Shown here: positions 36,201-47,166 of the stretch, in pieces | How the letters are laid out: each line of letters opens with the position of its first letter | Numbering within the stretch: the stretch's first letter is position 1 | NCBI GenBank assembly: GCA_963971425.1 | Contig: OZ020517.1 | Span: 16,210,904 to 16,274,903 of the forward strand | Source: Bryoerythrophyllum caledonicum | Taxonomy: Eukaryota; Streptophyta; Bryopsida; Pottiales; Pottiaceae | Length of the DNA stretch: 64,000 nucleotides | Reading direction: 5' to 3' | Position numbers and translations under genes: made by a program | The notes under the pieces: generated by a model | Seen by the model: the letters and a program-made list of their open reading frames with translations, nothing else | Database searches by the model: none | Told to the model about the DNA's origin: nothing

Positions 36201-39200
36201 GATGTTGTGAAGAGAGAAGATTTGTTTTGACCCAAGTTGCATGTTATAATGAAATTGTTGTTGTATAAGATGCTTGTATAGTGGGAGTCGACTATATACG
36301 GAAAGATGGATCCCTTTATTTACCCCGAGTTGAGAGTTGCACCGAGCCCCAACCTTGGGGTGGATCCATTTTTCTCGCCTTCTCACTTTTGGGGCTCTAT
36401 AGGCTTTATTTGGAATTTTTCCCAAATTTGGAGCATGCATCCCCAATTTACTCCAGATGGAGCCCCCTTTCATCAAATAGGGGCTGGTTTTGTCCCCACC
36501 CTCCCAAGCCTGAGGCTTGCTGCAATACTCAACTCGGGTATTTAGTGGGATCCCAGAAAGATCTTGTGCACATTTAGTTGAGGGGGCTCATGTATGATTT
36601 CAAACGGATTAAATTGGACACCATGTAGGGTCATCACCTGGGGCTTGATGAGTGTGAGAGGAGTGTGCTCAACTCCCAGCTGCTTATACAGTGATTCCAC
36701 CCTTGGAATCAAGTTGGTGTGATACTCAAAAAGCTTCTCATCAAGCAGCTTGGAAAAGTCCTTTGGTAATTCCTCCGCCTCCTGCATACATTAAATCATG
36801 ACATTATCAATACCCATCCCACATTCACCATTCAAATATACTACACGAATGTGGATGGTGTATCATGTTTCTGGCTACATTCTTATTTTTATTTTTAAAT
36901 TTTTTGGCATGATACAAATTCACATGACATTTTCACAGTGGATGTGTTTTACAAGACACACACTACATCGTTACCACTCTCAATTTTGATTTAAAGTTTC
37001 AAGTGTGCTCAAGACCTACTACATGCACAGCCACATAACAACAACGATATATGTGCTCAACAACATGTATAAAGGCAAGTATACATACAAAGAAGTCATG
37101 TCCCCTACACTAACTATGGTATTTAGTGTTGGCAGCATTGGACACAAACACAAACACTAAATGTTAATAGGTATAAACAAGGCTAATACGAAATGTAAAT
37201 CTAACACTATATGTCAAGAATTGTAAGTTTGGAGGAGAAAAAGAATTACATGTATACACTTAGAATAAGCATTCCTAGCCCCCTAGCTCATTTGCCTCAC
37301 TGTACAACACACACTAGCTTTTTTAACTTGTTTATATTTAGAAAGAGTTGTATAGTGAGATAAGTAACAATAAACATCAAGTCATACCTAATACTACAGT
37401 TAGTGTAGTAGCAAACCTATTGTTTTCCACTTATATTGAGAGTATCTTGTGAGCACCTCAATAAATTTGGTTACAGAAGACAAAACAAAGGCAACTTCTC
37501 CGCATTCCTAGTGAGTGAAGGGTAACACCTCTTGAGTGAGAAGTCAAGGAGTTGGTAGTGCTCTACATTTTATGTTTAGTGTTGGCACATTATATGATTT
37601 ATAAATGCTATAAGTTTTTACTCTCGATGAATATGTTTACCAACCATTTTGATAATGATCATTGTCTTTTTAAGTTGTATAGATAGTTTCACTCTCAGTG
37701 AAAATCTTTTATCAAAAGTAAAAAGTTATAGCGCTTTCAAATCATAAAGTACCACTACACTAAACATAAAATTTAGTGTAGTAGTGTGTTGAGGGGAAAA
37801 TGAGATGGTGTATAAAAAGAAGACAAACTCTAGTCTCCAAAGGGGACCAACATGAATAAAGTGTCTATTCATTTGGTGGTGTACACCTGAAGGCAACACC
37901 TAAGCCGGTTTGCCAAAGCTTGCGTATTAGGAACACACAAAACATCCCATGTTTCCACGTCGTCCATACATATCTTTTCCACCTGCACAATCCATTAGTT
38001 ATAATATTTTACATTGAGATTGATTTTTTCAATGGATATGCATGTCAGATCAAGCACTAACCTATGCCTTTAGTATTGTGTGATTTTCTGCAATTGAAAC
38101 ATCTACATCTCACCTCAAGGTCACTTTGTTGAGTCAACCATGAAAACACAAAATTGAGGAGCTTTGCATTGTCTTCTTTTTCCAACCAAGCATCTTCAAA
38201 CATAGTTGCACTTCCAATCACTACTACTCGTCCTATTTTTCTTGTCCCGCAAGAAATTGCTCCTAGAACATTATTAAAAAAAACATGACTATAAATTGGG
38301 ACTCAATAATAATATTATCTTATGTTAAAAAGAAAATCTCCAATTGATAAGGATATCATCCAATGTTACAACAAGATACAAGCTTTAATAACCACTTTCA
38401 ACACAACAATTTATCATTTTAATATTTGTCAACTAAGAGAATATAATATAATTCGAGAGGTCATGATAGACATGTTTAGTTATTCTATGAAGTCATCCAA
38501 ACTTTCAAAAAAGATATCCTTCTCTTAGACTTATAAATACTCAATAAAATTCATTCTCACTACCAAAATACATTTATTCAAGGATTTGCCATGCTATGTC
38601 ACAAACTACCATATGTCATATCAACCAATAAAAAGTTTTCACTAGAAAACCCGGAGCATTAATTGATTTTCTTATTAAGCTACCCAAAGTTTTGTAAAAT
38701 ACCATTTTTTTTGCTTTATAATATTATATTCATTCTTAATCCTATAACGCTATGTTGGCTATGGCTCATGCAAAACCTATAAATGGTAATCTATAGAATC
38801 TTTTCAGCTTGTAGATTTGACTATTAGACATAGCCAACCTAAAGTTAAAAGGGTTAATTGCTATCGTATCAATGGAAGAGCTCAGTAGTCTCCCAACTAG
38901 AATCCTTCAATAAACTATGAAAATGCTTGGTAATTTGAAAAACACAAGTCACAATAAGTTCTAACCATCTTCAAGAATGAAAAAGATAAAAATTTAAAAT
39001 TACATCAATTTTACGGCTCATTGTCTTTTTCCTCTTATAAATATTTAAAACCATTAAGGACTAATTACAATCATCTAAAAAGGGGGGGGGGTCAAATCTC
39101 ATGGTAAGGTTATTCCGCTCACCAAGTGGACGGTGTATAGGGATGGCTAAAACACCAGAAGAAATAATGGGAGCAGCAGGATGGTGTAATGATAAAGTAG

Positions 39201-41083
39201 CACCATAAGGATACACAATATGTATTTCACTTTCTATATCTTTTTCTTCAATTCTGCCTTGTGTTTTCCACTGAAGCACCCTAATTCATCCATCTCTTAT
39301 CAGTTTTGAAACGAAATTTTACTAAATAAATTTTAGATGATTATGAACAACCAAGTCTGTAAAATCATGGGCAAATAAGTAACTTATGAGATCATATATA
39401 AACTTGTGGACACTTTGGAAAGTAGAATTTACTTGATTGTGTCATCTCTACTTTTTTGTAATTCCTTCAAATTGTTTTCTGCAAACTACACATGAAATTC
39501 ATATCATCAAATCAAAAAATACATACTTACAAATCATGTATTCTATGGTTTTTATTATCATTTTTAATTGGTTAATCAAATTTAACATTCGATGTAATAC
39601 TCGGTTATCATCAAAAAGTTATGAAAATGTGACATGATCATAGAATTTCATAACTAACATTTGAAATGTCTTTGCTAAGAATTCCATCCGATATAAAAAC
39701 TTCTTTTGGATGTAAATATTTTTCTTGAACTGGACGGACCTGCAACTCAAAAGGTATTGTCTAAATTAATATGTAGATGTAACTCATTATAAATATAAAC
39801 TATAATGCGTATGACTGAACGGCCTATATTTGAAATTACAAGGACACATTGAAATTTGACCTACGTACAAGGCAATCTAGGTTGATTGATATACCAAAAT
39901 CTTCTAATAAAATGTTTGAGTTTATATTTTCTTGCATGTCTCCACCTTCAGTTCCCAAGAATAACATGGAACCACCTTGGTTTATGTATTTTCTCAATAT
40001 TTCAATCTACAATTTAAAAAATGGGGAAAATCCTTGAAATTAGTAAACTTTTATTTTTAATTTGTTATTCTATTAAAAATAAACATACACAACAATTTTT
40101 CAACTATTCTTTAGAATGAATAATATAATTATATAAATGACATCTTTGATTATTCAATTTTTTTCCTATATGATGAAATTAGTTCTTCATTTATTAGAGT
40201 AAAGGGAAAGAAATTTAGAAACATGTATGTTTTGAAGCCATTTAATGATCGATGTTTGAACCACCCCTTGATATAATCAAATATGCACTTTAAAAATAAA
40301 ATTTGCATTATTTGCAACCTCTACATTATTTTTAATCTTTTGGTGTGCAACATATTTTGATATTGATTTATTTTGAATTTATATTTTTCACACCATTATT
40401 CATTGAGAAGTGCATACACTTTTTTCCAAATGAATACAAATTCCCATTAAAGCATATGATAACAAATTTAGATCTTAACCTCGTCTTGTGTAAATTTTTC
40501 CTTTGGGCAACCAAATACAATAACTTTGCACCTTTGAAGAAGCTCAAATGTCAATTCTTCTTTGTTCCTGCAATGTAGATTTGCTTACATAATATTATAA
40601 TGAAAATAAGACGATACATTTTACACAATTCTCAAACACAAAAACAAATATTTACTCTACTCACATAAAGCTTAATAAGTATCATATTTTTAAAGATAAT
40701 TTGAAATGACATCATATATCAATATTTTGATTCAATCATATAAAGATTATGTACTTACACCATTACTCGATATGAACACCTTAATCTCTTAGTCATTTGT
40801 TTATAGCCTTGGTTTGGTGTAAATAATTCTACAACCAATTTAAATCCAAAAATTAAATGTTGTTTTAAAGATAGATTATGAAATCATCTTTACATATTTT
40901 AGTTTAAGATCTTACCAGATGATAATAAATCATTTTTTATAAATCACCAAAAAAAATAAATTATTTTAATTATATAACATACTTTGACTGTGTAAATAGT
41001 TTACCTTGTTTGCAACAATCAAAGAGTATTGTTGAAAGTTCATAATCCATGTTGTTTAAATCATGTTTTCCAAGCGGATCCAT
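33278..41083 (-). CDS. IFT52: Intraflagellar transport protein IFT52, 12 exons, complete
   Basis: Core subunit of IFT-B, the train that carries building blocks into cilia. Minus-strand exons: 41083-41005, 40828-40759, 40567-40480, 40006-39869, 39739-39659, 39270-39123, 38262-38114, 37982-37887, 36781-36638, 34408-34268, 34158-34084 and 33445-33278. All have GT/AG borders and the phases join into 458 codons plus a stop (human IFT52 is 437 residues). Recognisable blocks: STILFD; a GIFT domain with KYINQGGSMLFLGTEGGD, KYLHPKEVFISDG, VYPYGATLSLHHPA, GRVVVIGSATMFEDAWLEKE; then LGVEHTPLTLIKPQ, PPLQLAVFPPSLREPPPPAL, LFDLDDCFAS, RLAQLTNK and FYITEAASILGITPK. The C-terminal tail from SMNNISFNPPP is lineage-specific. 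The gene should be expressed where sperm form. Long introns carry MITEs. No broken exon was seen. Confidence 0.96.
33656..33714. repeat. Near-perfect hairpin in IFT52 intron 11
   Basis: Arms TAGCTCCCTTTACAACAAC(ATAT) at 33656-33678 and its complement at 33692-33714 enclose a 13-base loop. One arm sequence recurs at about 36091 (GCTCCCTTTACAACAACC) in intron 9 of the same gene, and loosely near 33570. Probably the remains of a very short inverted-repeat element. Confidence 0.6.
36324..36538 (-). repeat. MITE, family 2, copy 3, in IFT52 intron 9
   Basis: The ends CCCGAGTTGAGAGTTGCACC and the complement of CCCGAGTTGAGTATTGCAGC are inverted repeats, bordered by TATTTA on both sides. The interior is the reverse complement of parts of 4628-4873 (CCATTTTTCTCGCC, GGCTTTATTTGGAATTTTT). 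Sits in the 2.2-kb intron between exons 9 and 10. Confidence 0.6.
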
Positions 41084-42080
41084 GTTATTTTTTTGCATAG
41101 CTTTGGGTTTTATACATTAATTATATATCTTGAATGAGACTATGTATTTAAAAGCAAAGATTTGTTATCATTGATGTTTATTGCATATACATGTATCGCA
41201 ATTATAAAACATAGAAAAACCTCAAGCTATAGTTTTTCTTCTAAAAGCTTTAAAACCCTAATCAAAACCCTTTACTTACTATTAGGAAAACCTACATCAA
41301 ATGTACTTTAATGCGGGATTCTAATTGAAGTAAAAAAAATGGAGAATTTTCATTGGTGAATAGCCATGGTACCTAGCATTTTTTTAATTTATACCAAGGA
41401 AAAATTCTATTAGAACTCATGTTGTTAATTTTCATATTTATATTTTTTGGATACAAAAAAAAGAGAATATTTATTATCTTACATGATAAACATGCATAGT
41501 GTTTTTAAGAACAAAACATGACTATTTTTGGAAAGGTCTTAGAAGTATCCAGCTCTAATGCCTAGCCGAAAACTTTGAGTCCAAAATCTTAGAATCTATA
41601 GATAAAATATTTGTAGAAATTATCTTAGAACCTATAACAATTATAACCTTCTTAGTATCAATTTTTGTGATAAGTAGTTTGTACATTCTTGTGTTTGCAT
41701 ATTTGCTATCCAAAGCCCTAAATTTTGATTCCAACTTTAGTAAAGAAGAAAAACTCTAGTCTCAAAAGCAGACAGTGTGAATAAAGTGTTTGTTTATTCT
41801 ACCACTAAGTCTAAGTCCACCTAGACCTATAGTCTCTTCTACTTATAAATAGATGAGTTTGGTTGTAACACATGGGAGTTACTTTGATTTGTTCCATAAT
41901 ATATTAGACTCTTCTCAAGGGAAGAGTCATGGCAAAAATAATCCAAGGGCTTGATGGTCTTCAAAACTTAAATAAAAAGTGATTTCATGCTTATTTTTTT
42001 GTTATCGGACATTAATTTTTTCCATCCTTTATTTAGATATTGATATATCTCTATTGCAACCTATGTGTGGGGATAATTTG
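41084..42080. other. Upstream region of IFT52, no gene seen
   Basis: AT-rich sequence with no convincing open frame. It should contain the IFT52 promoter and leader, but no element can be named with confidence. Confidence 0.35.
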
Positions 42081-42243
42081 GTACATTATTTCATTAGAGT
42101 TTTCCTGAAAGTCGAAGTGGTCACCTTGCATGTCACCCCTTACTTTGATATGGTCTTATGTTAGTGATTGGGTACACATGAAGTAGGCGACTTGGCTAGA
42201 GAGAGGTATGGGGGAACTATTAGTCAACCTGTTGAGAACTTAA

Positions 42244-43174
42244 CCCCCAAATTACCAAGAGACCCCTTGGGGGACCCTTGAAGGTTTGGGCAGGTTCCTA
42301 CTATGTCAACTTACAACATTCTTTTTTGGAAATTTTATTGTTGATGGACATTACTAAAAGCTTTGTGTGAATTCATTTTTTCCCTAAATCCAACATTAGA
42401 TGAAAAAGTTGTAGGGTTTTGAAGTGCAAATGGGGAAAGCGGGCATGGGTGGCAACTCCAAAAACTTTTGCTAGGACACTCTAGCAAATGTGAGATTTTA
42501 AATGCTAGCAAATAACATTATTTCCTTTCATACTGTCAAAAAAAATCTCTTGTCTTTAGTGAAAAAAGGCATATCAATCCAAGTCAAACATTTTCACACA
42601 TTGTCGCACATTGTTGGGTAAGGTACTAAAAAATCTTCTTCCTTTCCACATAAAACTTAGAGATCTTCATATTCTTTACTTTTAATTTCCCCGAGGGCAC
42701 TATGTGGTGTAAACCTTCTTATTGATCAGTCCAAATCATATTAAGCTGACAAAAAAATAAAATGTGAATTGACAATTTTTGAATCTCCACTCCTTGCACA
42801 ATTTTTTTGAATATGCTACAAACTTTTTTTACCTCTAGAAATTGGTGTACAAGGAATTGATATCATGGTTAACATGATGGTAACAAATTTAGACCTTGTG
42901 TAGTGCAAAAATTGGACACTAAGTGGAGTCAAAGTCTGTTGATCCACTAAACATAGGGAAGAAAATGAATCCTTTTCTTTACTTCAAACACAATAATCTT
43001 TCAATCCGTGCAGTCAAAGTTTATGAAATTTTGTAAGTATGTTGTTTAATAAGTCTTAATTGAGATCCTACAGTGAACTAGAAACAAAAATTTGTTTTTT
43101 CTTCCTTACTAGTTGCACTAAAACAAGCACTTTTGAAGTGTTTTTGGTGTGAAATTATAATGGAAATTTAGGGG
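42244..43174 (+). mobile_element. TTAA-flanked piggyBac-like non-autonomous element C
   Basis: 931 bp between TTAA at 42240-42243 and TTAA at 43175-43178. The ends are CCCCCAAATTACC and the complement of CCCCTAAATTTCC. It is the reverse complement of element B minus its nested insertion. The sequences just outside (42090-42239 and 43179-43350) match the continuous repeat at 3921-4290, which supplies the empty site. No transposase frame. From 43351 to 44389 there is no gene I can support. Confidence 0.82.
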
Positions 43175-44389
43175 TTAAGGTACTATAAGGGAACTTTGAC
43201 TTGCAATGGATAGGGCCCTTTGATTGCCATGCATTTCATTGGTGCAAAAAAATTGAAGCATGAAATTCCTCATGCTATCTTTCTATCTATATTTAAATCG
43301 CACCCTCCCTTCTGGATATCTTTCCTATTTATGAAGGATTCTTAGGAAAACTCTATTACATACCAACTTTTGAAGTATGATTTTTATTTTCAGAATGAAA
43401 AATTAGAATTAAGTAGCATTTTGGAGCTGACTTAAACCCTTTAACGCCCAGGACTGTTTCTCGAGAAAAGAAAAAATTCAGTGATTTTTTTGGACGGATG
43501 TCTTTGTAGATGAAATGTGAATGAATTTACATAAAGTAACCATAAAAAATAAAAGTCAACCGGATAAACTATAGCCCTATAGATTCTTAGAATCATCCAA
43601 CGGTGCATCCAAATTATTATAGTATGTATATAGATCGTATATTATAGGTGCAACTTTTATAATTCAAAAGCAGGCAGTTTTGATCAGCCACAGCATGTTA
43701 GTTAAATTTTGGAATTTTTTTGTCAATCGGTTCAGCTTAGGAGGCAATCATGAGCAACTAACACAAATTTCAACATTTCCAAAAGGACATCATTTGAATT
43801 TGCAATGAATTTTTTAAGTCCATATACAATATTTTCGTACATTGAGTGACTCATACAAACATCAACAATTCATATACACATTTAACATAATTTTTAGTAC
43901 AAAGTGCATAGATAATTATTTCCACCAAAAAAAAATCCAATAATACAAAACCAAGGTGTTGAAATACGGGATTGTATACAATCTAGTGAAGATTCTATGA
44001 ACTATTGTCCAAGCACCTTATCTTTAGCCCTCATTGTCCTTGATTGGAGCTCAAACAGATTCTTTCTAGGATACATCAATCCATGTGTGAGCCATAAACA
44101 AGAAGTCATCCACATACAAATCCATCTTTCAATTCCCTAGCATGGGAACACGCTCTCAACCTTCATGTTTTCTATGTCCTTTGGTCAACGACCCGTTCTC
44201 AAAATCAGCCTCAGCTTGCGACAATCAGCTGAAAACAAAACTGTTACTCAGACTCACCTTCCCAGTGAGCTCAAAACAAAACGGTTGAACATTTTCACCA
44301 TCAAATGTGCACGAGACTAAACTTGACTAATTCAAAAATACAAACTATTGGATGGCAGAAATAAGGAGTCCGATAATTAGCTCAAATAA

Positions 44390-44610
44390 CACTAGCATGA
44401 AGAAGGAAGAAACTAGCATGAACATGATGATGAATTGACATCAACATGAACTAACATAAACACTAGCACGAAGAAGGGAGAAACTAACATGATCATGATG
44501 ATGAACTGTCCATAAGCATAAACTAACATGAACATTAGTATGAAGAATGGAGAAACTAGCATGGATATAATGATGAATAGTCCATGAACATGACCATGAA
44601 CTAATATGAA
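44390..44610 (+). repeat. Minisatellite, about three units of 71-72 bp
   Basis: Units start at about 44390, 44461 and 44533, with the common core CACTAGCATGAAGAAGGGAG and many ATGAACATGA words. A minus-strand open frame through it has a repetitive hydrophobic translation that is an artefact of the repeat. Confidence 0.7.
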
Positions 44611-45280
44611 CATGAACTGCTCAAACATGATGTTGGGAAGCACTCCCCACTACGGGAAACATGCAATATATTCTAATACACAAATCAGGCTTAAACTCCG
44701 CAGAATTTAAAAAACACCACCACAGAAATCAACATACGATGTTGCACAAATCAAAATCAAAATTGAAAATGAACATCCACAAAGTGTATGGGCCATTGCC
44801 TGCTCATGGGTTGCTATGTTCAACATTTGGCCAAAAACATGAGACTTCCAAAGCCTTCTTCAGAAGAAGGCCCAAAAAAGGTCCCATGAAAGACTCCCCG
44901 TTGTTGACCTTCAATTCGGGCATACTTCTCCTTTGCAATAAGGGCTCTTGCTTTTTGTCTACACTAAGAGTTTATGAAATGTGAGAGCACCATCAATGAT
45001 AATAGTATCAAATACAAGCAAGAAAATCATAAAAACTTAAAATAAAGGAATTTCTAGTTACCTCCATTGTTTCAATATCCTTTGGAACCCACGCATTCCC
45101 AACATCTGCTTCCATTCTGCACATCCACGACAATAGTTGCTAAACATGAAATGACTAGAAACACTTCCCAAGGCATACAACTATCCTTGAACAATGCTCA
45201 CACAACCACATTGTTTGGTTACAACATCCTTTGGCACGACTCATTCTCCGTTGTTCTCCCCTCTGGCTAAAGTGTAGGAG

Positions 45281-47134
45281 TCACTCATTCTTTGGCAAGA
45301 TGCCATGGCCTTGTGCATGCCTCAAGTGATTAGGGCATCTTTGTCTTCGTGCACCCAACACTAGAGTTGGTGCAACAACATTCTCCAAGCCAGCCAAGTC
45401 TACATCATCATGGTTTGGTTCCACCTCACCATCATCGAGTGGCATTCCAATCACTGGTGTAAAACCAATTGAATCTTGAGACAACGAGATCTCAACGTTC
45501 AATCCAGATAATGCACCACCACAACTTCAAGCTTGGTAATTTGATGTCCCAGACCTTCTCTCCATTGTCTCCATTTCAATGCATACACTTGTTTTTGAAT
45601 TCAGCTGCTCACCAAAGCCTTCTTCGAGAGGAAACTCCATGACATCATGGGCAACCACCAACATGAAATTCATGTGTGACAAACGAGTAGTATTGCTTGC
45701 AAAACACAATTGTTTGTGGCGCACGTATGCATTTGTGAAACATGCATTCAAACCAAAAAAATAAAGCCTATGCCACCATTTCTTGGTGGCAATATTTGAG
45801 GTGAATCAAGTTCGCAATTGGTCTTGCGTGTTCACACCCCTCATGAACTTTGAATACAACATTTGAATAGGGGATGTGGGTATCCCAATCCTCTGGCCAC
45901 TAGCATGTCTATAAAAATAAATACCTTTCATGTGAATTGGATCAAGTGCTGGTGGTAGTAAGTTGACTCCTTTCGTGTCTTGCCAATGAATGGCACACAT
46001 ACGGCGCTCCTTGTGCATTCTAATGTGCAAGTCACCTCTTGCACCCTTGCTTGAAAGATACAAGGAAGACGGATATCCAATACGTTCTTGTCTTATCGTG
46101 CCCACAACATAGAATCCACGGCTCAGCAGATCCTCGAACAACATTGGTGAATTGAAGAAGTTATCCATCACAACGATGTAGTTGTGATGCTCCCATCCTA
46201 AAGTCAAACCCGTTACAACACCAGCCCCACTTCCACATGCATGAATCGGGAGAGTCGCAATGGCTTCGTTTGTTGCACCAATGTAGACTTCAAGGCTGAA
46301 AATATACTTGGTTACCGAGCAAGCCATACACCACAACTTGATACCATGGATTATCGGTTTTGACGGCATATATTGCATAAAGGAGCAATATCTTCCATTG
46401 TAGCCAACCATACACTCGTCAATGTACAAGTAAGGTGACGCATTCATGTACTTGCGGAAATTTGACACTAAAGAGTCAAGCAACCACCGCACTTGCACAA
46501 TTGGTCATACCTTGGATGAGACTTGTCGTGCACAATTGCACTATTTGGCACCATGTGTAATGACTGCAATATGTACAAAAACCTGTTCCGAGGCATAGTT
46601 TTTTCCACCACCTCGCAATGCAATGATTCCGCAGCCACAGACCAGTAGTCTCGAATACTGGGTTGTTCTTTTATAGCCATGAAACCAAAAATTCCTGTGA
46701 ACTTTTGAAACTCTACACGTGTAATGTGTGGCTGGTTTGCTGGACCTCCAATTGTGCCAGGGTAGGGAGGATGCTTCAATGCGGCATAGTTGTTAGACTC
46801 TCGCACTATTTTCTGCTGTATCTTGTTGCACCATAATTCAAGGAACAAATCAATAGGACAAGGGATCTTTCCACCATAGTCTATCTTTGACCCTAGGAGT
46901 GGACCACTAAAAGCTTTCTTTCATACATTGACTAAGTTTTAGCATGCCAATTGCCTTCAGCATAACAAGACTGAAAGGAGGACTCCTCTTCGGTAAGTGG
47001 TCCAAAAGGATACTCACCAATTTCTCCAAGTAATGCTCCAGAGGTGTCTTGAGGGTCATGATCACTCTCTCCCGATGAGAGTTCTGCTCCATCAACTTCC
47101 CCACCACCTCGACTAACCAACAAGGCTTCATCAA
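45281..47134 (-). pseudogene. piggyBac-type transposase, broken by frameshifts
   Basis: Transposase that cuts and pastes at TTAA. N-terminal acidic region (SSGESDHDPQDTSGALLGE) near 47100-46930, then FSGPLLGSKIDYGGKIPCP and IDLFLELWCNKIQQKIV, typical of the piggyBac N-terminal domain. The catalytic part 46498-45806 has YIDECMVGYNGR (first Asp), VVMDNFFNSPMLFEDLL (second Asp) and MRGVNTQDQL, where the family usually has VD rather than VN. The C-terminal part continues as LNACFTNAYVRHKQL near 45750 and ends in GARRQRCPNH near 45300. At least three frame changes separate these parts, one of them a single missing base near 46498. Terminal repeats were not found. Confidence 0.85.
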
Positions 47135-47166
47135 GCTCTAGATTCTAGAATGGAAATGTCTGGGAT

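Noticed and set aside
44413-44643. Hydrophobic minus-strand frame of 76 codons resembling membrane segments
   Set aside because: Translation of the 71-72-bp minisatellite; the hydrophobicity follows from repeated CAT words.
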